DNA of 64,000 bases. It comes from CAWHHZ01 sp963829355. GTDB taxonomy: Bacteria; Acidobacteriota; Thermoanaerobaculia; Gp7-AA8; JAHWKK01. The translations under genes and the position numbers were made by a program. Under the pieces are notes generated by a model that saw only the letters and a program-made list of their open reading frames with translations, was not told the DNA's origin and ran no database searches. The DNA lies in NCBI GenBank assembly GCA_963829355.1, contig CAWHHZ010000007.1:53117-117116 (forward strand), written 5' to 3'. Position 1 is the stretch's first letter. Each line of letters opens with the position of its first letter. Shown in pieces: positions 37,544 through 45,834 of the stretch.

Positions 37544-39352
37544 CGGCGATGGAAGTGACGCTCGATGTCGGGATGCTGGATATCAACGATGATCGGGCGG
37601 CCGTGAGGGCAGGCGTATGGGTTACTGCTGTGCAGGAGCTCGCCCACGAGCTCCGACATCTCCTGTCCTCCCAGTGGCCGGTGGACCTTGATTGCAGCCT
37701 GACACGCGAGCGAAGCGATGACCCTCTCGCGGATCCTGCGTCAATGCTTTTTCCTCTTGATCGTCGTCACGGTCGACGATCTCTTTGAGAAATGAGCTCA
37801 CGCGCCGGTTGCCGAGAATCGAAGGGATCGCAGAGATCGCGAAGCTGTTGCCTGAGAACCGCTCGATCTCGAATCCGACCTGGCGCAGTTCGTCGAGATG
37901 GGACTCCAGAGCGGCGGCATCTCTCGAGCCGACTTCGTGAATCATCGGCGAGAGAAGGGCCTGGCTCTCCTTCGACTCGCCGAACCGGGCATCGATCCGA
38001 TCGTAAAGGACTCTCTCGTGAGCAACATGCTGATCGACGAGTCGCAGACCGTCCGGAATGTCGACCAGGATGTAGCTCAGCCGGTACTGCCCGATGACTC
38101 GTCCCCGCAGGTCACCAAGCCGGTCCGGGTCGGGCGCCGGAGAAGGCACGGGAACATTTCCTGAGCGGCGGCTGCACGACGGGACGCGACCGGAAAAGAG
38201 GGCTCCACTCTGGCTGTGAGGAGATGCTCGGCCCCACGATCATGTCAGGACGGAACAACGTCTCCATCTTCTGGTCGGCCCTCTCCTCGATCATATCGAA
38301 GTGCGGCTGCGCAGCCGCACCCAGAAGTCCCGAACCGCCCTCCGGCGCGGCCAGTGCCCTCTTGATTCCCTGTTCGGTGACGACGAACATTCTTCCCGAA
38401 TCCCGGAACCGAACCTCGGTTTTTGCGGGATGAACGTTCACATCCACTTCCTCGGGATCGATGGAGAGAAAAAGAGCGATTGCAGGCTCGCGCGGAATGT
38501 CGAATGACTCCACTGCACGGCGTGCCGCCTGCATCAGCACCCGATCGCGAACCAGCCGGTCATTTACGAAGAAGAACTGATTCTTCCGACCACCGACTCG
38601 CCCGCCGCGGCTGACGTAGCCCGCGGCGATTGAAGAGCCGATCGAGAAATCGATCGGCGCGAGATGCTGGTCCGCTTCCGCCCCCAGAATCTGAACGACG
38701 CGCTCTCTGAGGGTCGCGACTGCGGGAAGATCGATCACAAGCCGATCATGGTGGTAGAGCCGGAAGGCCCTCTGCGGCGACGGCAACGCGTACGAATTGA
38801 CGATGCCGCTGATCGCTCTGAACTCAGCGTTCGTACTCTTGAGAAACTTTCTCCGCGCCGGCACATGGTGGAAAAGGTGTTCGACTCTGACAGTCGTGCC
38901 GCGATCCCGCGCAGCCGGCGCGACGATCGCGTGGCTCCGCCGGGGATCGCTTCTCGATTCTCGTGGCCTCCGGGCCACTGCCGTCAGAGGTGACGAGAGT
39001 GAAGCGGGAGACAGACGCGATGGACGGAAGCGCCTCGCCGCGGAAGCCGAGTGTCCGAACACGGGTCAGGTCATCGAAATCGACGATCTTCGACGTCGCA
39101 TGGCGCTCGAGAGCCACGACCGCCTCGTTCGGGTCCGATTCCACAGCCGTTGTCCCGTACCTCGATCAGCTTCTTTCCACCGTCCTCGAGGGTGATCTCG
39201 ATCTCAGTTGCACCCGCATCCAGCGCGTTCTCAATGAGCTCCTTGACGACCGAAGCCGGCCGCTCGACCACTTCACCCGCCGCGATCTGATTGACCAGAT
39301 CGCCTCTCAGGACGCCGATACGCCGACGGCGGATCTTCGACTCAATGGTCAC
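37540..39352 (-). CDS. mutL: DNA mismatch repair protein MutL, four frameshifts
   Basis: About 604 residues. The GHKL ATPase N-terminus shows QIAAGEVVERPASVVKELIE, NALDAGATEIEI, DNGCGI, FDDLTRVRTLGFRGEALPSI and, later, GTTVRVEHLFHHVPARRKFL and DVNVHPAKTEVRF. The C-terminal part has VDQHVAHERVLYDR, an endonuclease-type DQHA-x2-E motif with Val for Ala, plus ACQAAIKVHRP and CPHGRPIIV. That identifies the nicking MutL type found in bacteria without MutH. GTG start at 39350-39352. Frames change near 39145, 38950, 38150 and 37725. Motifs survive in every piece, so sequence error is more likely than loss. yraN is coupled downstream. Confidence 0.93.
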
Positions 39353-39654
39353 GACTCCATCCTCTCATCTACCACGGCCTCTCCATAAGTGTCTCATTAT
39401 CACCAACGGGTCCACGAGGAGTAGAACCGGGAAGGTTGTCACCGCTCAGGTGCGGACATACGATAGGGCTATCAGACAGCTCGTGGTACACCGGTTGCTT
39501 CGTCATCTGGACAGATCGTATGGTGCTCTGCAGGAAACAAAACAGGTCTCGCCCCTTTTCCTTCCGCTCGATCTCCACTTCAAATCGACTACATTCCGTT
39601 CCGGCCGCGTCGCGGTCGGAAAAACGACGCCGTGATCACGACAGGAGGCGCTAG
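39353..39654. other. Non-coding gap between mutL and the release-factor-like gene
   Basis: 302 nt between divergent genes. No convincing gene, tRNA or strong hairpin. It must hold the promoters of both flanking genes, but no clear -35/-10 pair stands out. The RBS GACAGGAGGCG at its right end serves the gene at 39655. Confidence 0.6.
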
Positions 39655-40785
39655 ATGAAGATCAACGACCACTTCTCTGAACTCGCTGGACGAAATGAAA
39701 GCTCCGGACCGTTTCTCACGCTCTACCTCGACACCAAGGGAGGAGATGGCTCACAGAAGGACAGAGTGAGGATTCTGATGAAGCGTGAGCTTCAGCGTGT
39801 CCGCGACGCGCTGGACACAGAGAGTGGTACAGAGAACGGCAAGGAGAAGCTGATCGAGAAAGGCATCAGGGAGATCGAAGCGTTCCTCAGCGACACCCTG
39901 AGTGCCGAGACCAACGGCGTGGCGATCTTCTCATCCCCCGCGGAGGAGTATTTTCTTCCGCTCGAACTGGAGGTCCCGGTCGAGCCCGAGCTCTTCATCG
40001 GGAGCCGTCCCCACCTGAAGCAACTCGCGATGCTTCGCAACCGGCATCCTCACATACTCGTGGCAATGGTCGATGCGAAGAATGGCCGGCTTTGTGACGT
40101 CAGACTCGGCCGTATCGTCGAGGAGATCGACGTGGATGATCCGGACGTGCCCTCGAAGACCGACCAGGGCGGGTGGTCGCAGGCCAACATCCAGCGTCAC
40201 ATCCAGGATCACGTGAATCATCATCAGAAAGATGTGGCGGACCGGCTGACGAAAATGTTCGACCAGCGAAAGCCGGAAGCGGTCGTTCTGATCGGCCAGG
40301 AGCGCAATCTCGCCAACTTCGAGCAGTACCTTCCGAAGCGCGTGGCCGACGCAACGGTAGGGAGCATCCACCTCGATATCCGCGCATCCCACGACCAGAT
40401 CGTCACCGAATCCGAGGCGGCGGTTTTCCAGCACCGCAAGACTCTGACTCGCGAGCGGCTCGAGGAGCTGGCCACGGCCGCCGAAAAGAACGGCCGCGCA
40501 ACGCTGGGATGGAACGGCGTGATCAAGGCAGTCAACGAGAGAAAGCTCGAGCACCTGCTCGTCCACGACGGCACGCACGCACGCGGATGGAAGTGCAGGA
40601 ACTGCGCGATGATCGGCCACTCGGTCCCGCTCGGCTGCCCCTCTTGCGGCGGAACCGTTCTGACCGTCGATCTGGTCGAACAGTTCATCGCCGCCGCGGT
40701 AAGCGAAAGCGCAGCAATCTCGTTCGCTCCGGAGCCGAGCGTCCTGGACGAGTACGACGGGGTCGGCGCCTTCCTCCGCTTCTGA
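39655..40785 (+). CDS. Bacterial eRF1-like (baeRF-type) protein with zinc ribbon
   Basis: 376 residues, cytoplasmic. Resembles the bacterial members of the archaeo-eukaryotic release factor family: an N-terminal alpha/beta domain (GPFLTLYLDTKGG, then FLPLELEVPVEPELFIGSRP and HPHILVAMVDAKNGRLCDVR), a QGGWSQANIQRHIQDHVNHH segment in the position of the peptidyl-hydrolysis loop, and PEAVVLIGQERNLANF-type central strands. The C-terminal zinc ribbon has two Cys pairs (CRNC ... CPSC). Related proteins may rescue stalled ribosomes or cleave peptidyl-tRNA; here that is inference. RBS AGGAGG precedes the ATG. A perfect 17-bp hairpin follows the stop. Confidence 0.8.
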   Translation: MKINDHFSELAGRNESSGPFLTLYLDTKGGDGSQKDRVRILMKRELQRVRDALDTESGTENGKEKLIEKGIREIEAFLSDTLSAETNGVAIFSSPAEEYFLPLELEVPVEPELFIGSRPHLKQLAMLRNRHPHILVAMVDAKNGRLCDVRLGRIVEEIDVDDPDVPSKTDQGGWSQANIQRHIQDHVNHHQKDVADRLTKMFDQRKPEAVVLIGQERNLANFEQYLPKRVADATVGSIHLDIRASHDQIVTESEAAVFQHRKTLTRERLEELATAAEKNGRATLGWNGVIKAVNERKLEHLLVHDGTHARGWKCRNCAMIGHSVPLGCPSCGGTVLTVDLVEQFIAAAVSESAAISFAPEPSVLDEYDGVGAFLRF

Positions 40786-40797
40786 CGCGCTCTCCAA

Positions 40798-40836
40798 CCG
40801 GGAGGATCGTGGCGCCCGACGCCACGATCCTCCCGG
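40798..40836 (+). terminator. Perfect 17-bp hairpin after the release-factor-like gene
   Basis: CCGGGAGGATCGTGGCG (40798-40814), loop CCCGA, exact reverse complement (40820-40836). It starts 12 nt after the stop codon. No T-tract follows, so it may be a rho-assisted 3' end, an RNA stabiliser or a REP-like element rather than a classical terminator. Confidence 0.65.
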
Positions 40837-40886
40837 ACAATCCTCGAAGAGTTGTGGCATGCGAACTGCTCATCGCAATAACTATC

Positions 40887-41372
40887 ATGAGCACTCTACG
40901 GCGACATCTCTTCATCATCACGGCGGTTCTGTTGACCGCGGCACAGGCACTCGCGGTGTCACCGGATCTGACCCGGACAATCGCGGCGTCCGTGCCTCAG
41001 GTCGACGCTCTGCGAATCTCGGTGGTGGGGGACATGATCGTCCTGAACGGCTCCACGACGGATGCGGGCGCGATTGCCGAGGTCGAGCGGCGCCTACGGG
41101 CGATGGGACATGAACGGATCGTCAACGGCATCGAGCTCGTTCACAGCCGATCCGATGCAGAAATCAGCAGCGCAGTCGAGCGTGAGCTCTATCGTTCAGG
41201 CCTGCTGCTCGAAACGACGCTCGCCGTCCACTCCAGAGATGGTGTCGTCTTCCTGTCCGGGCACATCACCAGGGCGAATCAGGTCGCCGAGGTCGTGCGC
41301 ATCGCCGGCAGAGTGGATGGAGTTCGTGATGTACGGCCGGAGTTGACGGTAGAGCCACAGACATCGCGGTAA
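40887..41372 (+). CDS. Exported BON-domain protein
   Basis: 161 residues from the ATG 40887. Signal peptide MSTLRRHLFIITAVLLTAAQ with cleavage near ALA. Two BON-like alpha-beta repeats follow: residues about 30-85 (VDALRISVVGDMIVLNGSTT) and 90-150 (TLAVHSRDGVVFLSGHITRA, then VVRIAGRVDGVRDVRPELTV), with the conserved Gly and V-x-L-x-G pattern. BON domains bind phospholipid or envelope components, as in OsmY. It lies 50 nt past the hairpin and is convergent with the Omp85-like gene. Confidence 0.85.
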   Translation: MSTLRRHLFIITAVLLTAAQALAVSPDLTRTIAASVPQVDALRISVVGDMIVLNGSTTDAGAIAEVERRLRAMGHERIVNGIELVHSRSDAEISSAVERELYRSGLLLETTLAVHSRDGVVFLSGHITRANQVAEVVRIAGRVDGVRDVRPELTVEPQTSR

Positions 41373-41413
41373 CTCGACAACCGGCGATATCTGGACGATT
41401 CCTCTGGGAGTTT

Positions 41414-42679
41414 TCACCGAACCGTGCGGATCGAGAAGCGAACCTCGTCGTTGTCGAGAGCTTGCGGTCCTGCCACGGTCTGGGCATAGATGGCAGTCAG
41501 AAAGATCTCGTAATCGCGAAACGTGAGACTCGCCTCGAATCCGAGACCGGCGTCCACAGCATATCCATCCAGATCGGTAAAGGTCTCAGATCCGAACCCG
41601 AGAGCTCCAGTCCCTGCATAGGCGATTCCATACATGTTGTTCCACCGGAGCCACCACGTCTCGTAGTCTCGGTTGAGAAAGATCGGATAGAAGAACTCAT
41701 GGCTGAGGTGGATCTCGTCGGTTCCTCGGCGATGATCGTCCAGCCCCTTCAGAGCATCTCTGCCGCCGATCCGGAACTGCTCGTAGCGCGGTATGGAAAA
41801 CTGCTCGTCAGGCTCCAGTTCCTCCCGCCCCTCAATCCGTGTTTTCGCGAGCACGCTTCCAACGTGCAGGCGAGAAACCATGAACGTCTCTCCAAAGTCA
41901 AAGCGCTTCAGCCCCTCGGTCTCGAGCTTCGTATACTCGTAATCGCTCCCGGCGAAATCAAGACTGTGCGTGATTGCGGCAGCGACTCCCGTCTTCTGCG
42001 GACCGATCTCCCGGTAGGCGGTGAGGACGGGCGTGATCCTTCCTCGCGATTCACCGACGATTCCGTTGAGCCGCTCGTCGAATGGTGTCCCGATCTGGTA
42101 ACCGAGCTTGACGTAGAAATTGCGCTGACCGTGATCGACATTGGTCACGTCGCCGAACGAGAGCGAATCCGTCTGGAGCAGGGCGAGATACCTGCGGTTG
42201 TACTCGACCGGAAATTCGAAGAGCACCAAGCCGCCCCTGGTTCGATCGAAATCATCGCTCCCCGAGTCGATCGATTCGAACTCCAGCGTGTCGAATACCC
42301 CGATCTTGTAGGTGTAGTTGCGTGCGTAGTACTTGTAGCGGAGGAATGTCGAGACGTCGCCGTCGACGAAGTTGTAATTGACCTGCCCCTCGAACAGCAC
42401 GTTCTTGATGAGCTTTCTCAACCGGATGTCGAACTCCCCTTCCGGCAGATAGAGATTCAGATCAGGAAAGACGTCCCGCGCCCCTGGGTCCTCTTCCCGC
42501 TCGCTCGCGAGCGAGCTCGGCGAGCTGCCCTCCGGCACATCCGTCGTCTCCTGTGCTGATGCCGACGGTGAAAAAGGGAATGTCACGAACGCCAGCAGGA
42601 ACAGGAAGAGACCGCGCCCGAAACGTGATGACGCAGCCCACCCCCTCCCTGTGCTAATCTTGTTCTCGTATTTTTTCAT
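41414..42679 (-). CDS. Omp85/BamA-like outer-membrane beta-barrel protein without POTRA domains
   Basis: 421 residues. Signal peptide with a longer basic start, hydrophobic FGRGLFLFLLAFVTFPF and ASA-Q cleavage. After an acidic linker the whole protein is alternating beta sequence typical of barrels, with aromatic girdles. The segment FRIGGRDALKGLDDHRRG matches the Omp85/surface-antigen (D15) conserved loop that contains the VRGF/Y-like motif. No N-terminal POTRA repeats are visible, so it may be a small barrel-only relative. It ends EVRFSIRTVR, unlike the usual C-terminal Phe. Divergent from the OmpA-family gene. Confidence 0.75.
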   Translation of the reverse strand: MKKYENKISTGRGWAASSRFGRGLFLFLLAFVTFPFSPSASAQETTDVPEGSSPSSLASEREEDPGARDVFPDLNLYLPEGEFDIRLRKLIKNVLFEGQVNYNFVDGDVSTFLRYKYYARNYTYKIGVFDTLEFESIDSGSDDFDRTRGGLVLFEFPVEYNRRYLALLQTDSLSFGDVTNVDHGQRNFYVKLGYQIGTPFDERLNGIVGESRGRITPVLTAYREIGPQKTGVAAAITHSLDFAGSDYEYTKLETEGLKRFDFGETFMVSRLHVGSVLAKTRIEGREELEPDEQFSIPRYEQFRIGGRDALKGLDDHRRGTDEIHLSHEFFYPIFLNRDYETWWLRWNNMYGIAYAGTGALGFGSETFTDLDGYAVDAGLGFEASLTFRDYEIFLTAIYAQTVAGPQALDNDEVRFSIRTVR

Positions 42680-42733
42680 CGGTCGAAGTGCCCGGCCGGG
42701 TCATGGCATACCTCTTGTAGGCATGTGCGGCTG

Positions 42734-42755
42734 GCGGCCTTTGCAAGAAGGCCGC
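42734..42755. promoter_or_regulatory. Hairpin in the divergent gap before the OmpA-family gene
   Basis: GCGGCCTT, loop TGCAAG, AAGGCCGC: an 8-bp perfect stem between the Omp85-like and OmpA-family starts, about 50 nt upstream of the latter. It could be a 5'-UTR stem controlling OmpA-family mRNA stability or a 3' element; a transcription start is not clear. Confidence 0.4.
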
Positions 42756-42804
42756 ATTATATAGCCCGGTATTGGGCGGGTGTGAAAGTTTGGAGGAGAT
42801 GGAA

Positions 42805-44205
42805 ATGATCGATGTACAGAAGAGGCTGCTTCTGAGCCTATGCTTACTGCTGATGCTGGTCCCGGCAGCGAGCGCTCAGACGGTGACTTACACGGACCAG
42901 GTAAATCTTTACCATCCGACGTGGACGGGAGAGCTCGGTCTCTTCAACGCCATCTCGGGTGAGACACTTCGCCAGGGCGACTGGTCGTTCAGCATCTACG
43001 TGAACGAGCTCGACTACCTGGCTGCGGATTCACTTCCCTCGATGCGGGTTCCGACTCGCAGGGATTACCGCCCGATGGACATCGACGAGAGCCGGGTTTC
43101 GGCCTCCATCGGCTACGGTCTGACGGATCGATGGGAAATCGTTGCAATGATTCCCTACTCCGTGATCGAGAACAACGCGGGCGATCTTTCCGGTTTCGTC
43201 AACGGTTACCCCTACGCGGGTAAGTTCGACGACAACGGACTCGGCAACCTTCGTATCGGAACAAAGTTCGCGCTCGTCGATCCGAACGTCAGCGACTATC
43301 GCCTGGCACTTTCTCTGTTCGCCGACCTTCCGACCGGCGACGAGGACACCGGAATTGCGACCGGATCGTCCGACTACGGTATCGGACTGCACTGGAACAA
43401 GGGAATCTGGGTCGCTGGCGGTCAGTACGCGATCCGTGGTGATCGCGATGCCCAGGACAATCCACTCGGCTTCGACGTCAGTCTCGCCGATGAGTTACGT
43501 CTCGATCTCGGCACCAACATCCCGCTGAGCTTCTGGGATACGACGAACTGGATCAACGAAGTCAACGCGATCGTCTACACGGGCGGAGACGACATCGGCT
43601 CGCCTGACAACATCGTATACCTCGTTACCGGCCTGAGACATTGGTTCGGAACGAGCGGCTGGGCTCTCAACGCCGGCCTGCGTGCAAACGTCGCCATGGC
43701 CACGAGCGACAACAACTCGTGCCCGATTGGCGGACTTCTCGGCCTCTCTTATGCGCCGATGCACCTGACGCCGCCACCTCCGCCACCGGCAATCATCGCG
43801 CCGCCACCACCGCCAGCACCAGTCACCCCGCCGCCGGCACCAGTGACGCCTCCGCGTCAGCCTGTCGAACTGCGGGTCGATGAGATCCACTTCGAACCGG
43901 CATCGGCGCGTGTGACCAACATTGCCAAGGCGATTCTCGACGATGTGGCCCTGCGGATGAAGCAGGAACCCGCCTCGACGGCGATCGTGATCGGCTACAC
44001 CGATAACAAGGAAGATGCAGGACCCGGAAGCGATCTCGATCGGCGCCGTGCGGAGGCCGTCCGGGATTACCTGGTCAGCCGCCACGGAATCGATCCTTCG
44101 CGGATCAACGTCGAAGAGGGCGGAGTCTCGACAACCGGCGACAACGCCACTGCCGAGGGACGTCTCGAAAATCGACGTGTCGTGATTCGACTGATCGTTC
44201 CCTAG
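42805..44205 (+). CDS. OmpA-family outer-membrane protein with proline-rich linker
   Basis: 466 residues from the ATG 42805 (MIDVQKRLLLSLCLLLMLVP), chosen because GGAGGAG lies 6 nt upstream; 42799 is also in frame. Signal peptide cleaved near ASA. The N-terminal barrel-like region (about 25-310) has repeated beta strands (SIGYGLTDRWEIVAMIPYSV, LSLFADLPTGDEDT). A Pro/Ala linker (long PPPP runs) leads to the C-terminal OmpA domain: EIHFEPASARV, IVIGYTDNKEDAG, LDRRRAEAVRDYLVSRHGI and RLENRRVVIRLIV, with the Asp and Arg that bind peptidoglycan. It probably tethers the outer membrane to the wall. Followed by a strong terminator. Confidence 0.92.
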   Translation: MIDVQKRLLLSLCLLLMLVPAASAQTVTYTDQVNLYHPTWTGELGLFNAISGETLRQGDWSFSIYVNELDYLAADSLPSMRVPTRRDYRPMDIDESRVSASIGYGLTDRWEIVAMIPYSVIENNAGDLSGFVNGYPYAGKFDDNGLGNLRIGTKFALVDPNVSDYRLALSLFADLPTGDEDTGIATGSSDYGIGLHWNKGIWVAGGQYAIRGDRDAQDNPLGFDVSLADELRLDLGTNIPLSFWDTTNWINEVNAIVYTGGDDIGSPDNIVYLVTGLRHWFGTSGWALNAGLRANVAMATSDNNSCPIGGLLGLSYAPMHLTPPPPPPAIIAPPPPPAPVTPPPAPVTPPRQPVELRVDEIHFEPASARVTNIAKAILDDVALRMKQEPASTAIVIGYTDNKEDAGPGSDLDRRRAEAVRDYLVSRHGIDPSRINVEEGGVSTTGDNATAEGRLENRRVVIRLIVP

Positions 44206-44231
44206 TCTCCATTTCCACGTCCCAACACCAG

Positions 44232-44262
44232 AAAGCCCCCGCTTCGGCGGGGGCTTTTCTTT
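44232..44262 (+). terminator. Rho-independent terminator of the OmpA-family gene
   Basis: AAAGCCCCCGC, TTCG tetraloop, GCGGGGGCTTTTCTTTT. An 11-bp stem with T-rich tail, 26 nt after the stop codon. Confidence 0.93.
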
Positions 44263-44263
44263 T

Positions 44264-44515
44264 GTTCAGAGGTTCAGAGCGTTCAGGGGTTCAAGAGTTC
44301 AAAAGCTCAGGATTCAGACGTCCAGAAGTTCAGATCTCAGCAATTTGGTCCAGAACACTTGTATCTTCTTGCCATCCCCACGCCGTCGCCTACTCCTCTG
44401 CCCACCGAGGGAACTCGAGCTCCTGAACCTGTGATCTTCTGAACTCCTGAACCCTTGAACGTCTGAACCCCTGAACGTCTGAACTCTGAACCCTCGAACT
44501 CTTGAACTCTTCAAC
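44264..44515. repeat. Inverted pair of degenerate TTCAG / CTGAAC repeat arrays
   Basis: In the 367-nt gap between the OmpA-family gene and tdk, the left part (44264-44338) consists of GTTCAGAG-like units and the right part (44410-44515) of CTGAACCC-like units, their reverse complement. They flank about 70 nt of unrelated sequence, so the region can fold into a long imperfect cruciform. The CTGAAC core is the same as at 35355-35440. No gene is evident inside. Confidence 0.8.
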
Positions 44516-44572
44516 TCCTCCCCCGTCTCCGAATGATAAGCTTCCTCTCGACATCCATTTCTGGGGGATCAG

Positions 44573-45199
44573 TTGGAATCGTATCGCGGAGGAAGAATCG
44601 AAATCATCGCCGGAGGAATGTTCTCCGGCAAATCGGAGGAGCTGATCAGGAGGCTCCGTCGGGCTGTCATAGCCAGACAGCGGGTGCAGGTATTCAAGCC
44701 TCTGATCGATGACCGCTTCAGCATGGAAGAGGTCGTCTCGCGGGATGAGCGCCGGCTCAAGGCGATTCCGGTTGCAACCGCCGAGGAGTTGCTCCGCGAG
44801 ATCGAGTTGGGCGTCCACGTCGTTGGAATCGATGAGATCCAGTTCTTTGACGACGAGATCGTCAGCGTCGTGATGCAACTGGCGGATGCAGGAATCAGAG
44901 TGATCGGAGCAGGTCTCGATCAGGACTACCTTCGCCAGCCGTTTGGTCCGATGCCGGCGCTCCTCTCGGTCGCCGAGGAAGTCTCGAAAATGCACGCCGT
45001 CTGCGTCCGCTGCGGAGGAGCCGCCCACTACTCGCAGAGGATCGCGGGAGGAGCATCACAGGTTGAAGTGGGAGACACGTCGTACGAAGCCCGCTGTCGT
45101 TCCTGCTTCGAGCTCTACGCGCCGCGGGAGGACGAGAATGAAGAGCCGTCCCAGATGAAGATCGGAGAGCCGGCAGCTACTCGCTCGCAAACTGCGTGA
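44573..45199 (+). CDS. tdk: Thymidine kinase
   Basis: 208 residues. Phosphorylates thymidine with ATP (salvage). P-loop IIAGGMFSGKSEELIRRLRR, then VFKPLIDDRF, Walker-B-like VVGIDEIQFFDDEIV, AGLDQDYLRQPFGPM, and a zinc-binding lasso domain with Cys pairs CVRCGGAAHYSQRI and CRSC. The start is TTG at 44573 behind RBS GGGGGA; no ATG fits the family N-terminus. Tail-to-tail overlap of 23 nt with the zinc-ribbon gene. Confidence 0.95.
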   Translation: MESYRGGRIEIIAGGMFSGKSEELIRRLRRAVIARQRVQVFKPLIDDRFSMEEVVSRDERRLKAIPVATAEELLREIELGVHVVGIDEIQFFDDEIVSVVMQLADAGIRVIGAGLDQDYLRQPFGPMPALLSVAEEVSKMHAVCVRCGGAAHYSQRIAGGASQVEVGDTSYEARCRSCFELYAPREDENEEPSQMKIGEPAATRSQTA

Positions 45200-45827
45200 A
45201 CGGCTTCGCCAGCCGGTCGTGATCGTCGCGCGCTTCCTGGTAGAGCTTCGCCATCGACGGCAGGTCCTTCTTCGCCACGACCATGTTCACCCCGTACAGA
45301 AATGCAGCGTTTCCGTCCAGGCTGCGGAACTTCTCACCGACGAGGATGAAGAATCCCCGGCGGCGCTCGGGGCCACCGACGCTCGTCATCGGGATGAGCT
45401 CGTCCATCGGCGGCTGAGTGATCGCCGGCGGCACGAGGAACACGACCTCAGGAAACTCCTGCACGAAATACTCTCGCCCCTCGGCGGCCGTAGCACGGTG
45501 AAGCGGCGAAAAACCGAGCGAGGTGACCGCGGCCTGGACCTCGGCCGAGTTTTCCCCGACGATCAACGCCTTCGGTCCCGGGGCAGCAGACGGATGCGCG
45601 GGTGCTGCGACCGGCTTCGGAGCTGCTTCCGCCGACGGCGAAGGGGAGCTCGCCGCTCCGACGACCTCCGCCAGATGCGGCTCCTCCCCCTGGTCAGGGA
45701 GCTGACTCCGATCGATCCTCAGCTTGGTCTTGCATAGCGGACACGGAAACGACACCTCCTTCATCGGAAGTTTCGTTTCATCGATCGACAGGGGTTTCGT
45801 GCACGAACCGCAGATGATCTTGATCAT
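45177..45827 (-). CDS. Zinc-ribbon protein with degenerate receiver-like domain
   Basis: 216 residues, unrecognised as a named family. The N-terminal 40 residues are an MJ0042-like zinc ribbon (IICGSCTKPLS ... FPCPLCKTKLRID). An Ala/Pro-rich linker follows. Residues about 85-210 look like a CheY-type alpha/beta domain (KALIVGENSAEVQAAVTSLG, VVFLVPPAITQ) that lacks a clear phosphoacceptor Asp at the expected strand end. It lies 7 nt downstream of pilT on the same strand, so it may modulate pilus retraction. The inference rests on context only. Confidence 0.75.
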   Translation of the reverse strand: MIKIICGSCTKPLSIDETKLPMKEVSFPCPLCKTKLRIDRSQLPDQGEEPHLAEVVGAASSPSPSAEAAPKPVAAPAHPSAAPGPKALIVGENSAEVQAAVTSLGFSPLHRATAAEGREYFVQEFPEVVFLVPPAITQPPMDELIPMTSVGGPERRRGFFILVGEKFRSLDGNAAFLYGVNMVVAKKDLPSMAKLYQEARDDHDRLAKPFTQFASE

Positions 45828-45834
45828 GGTCTGG

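Noticed and set aside
44314..45028. Minus-strand ORFs rich in Val-Gln-Phe-Arg over the CTGAAC repeats
   Set aside because: Translation of the intergenic repeat and antisense of tdk; no start signal or conserved motif.
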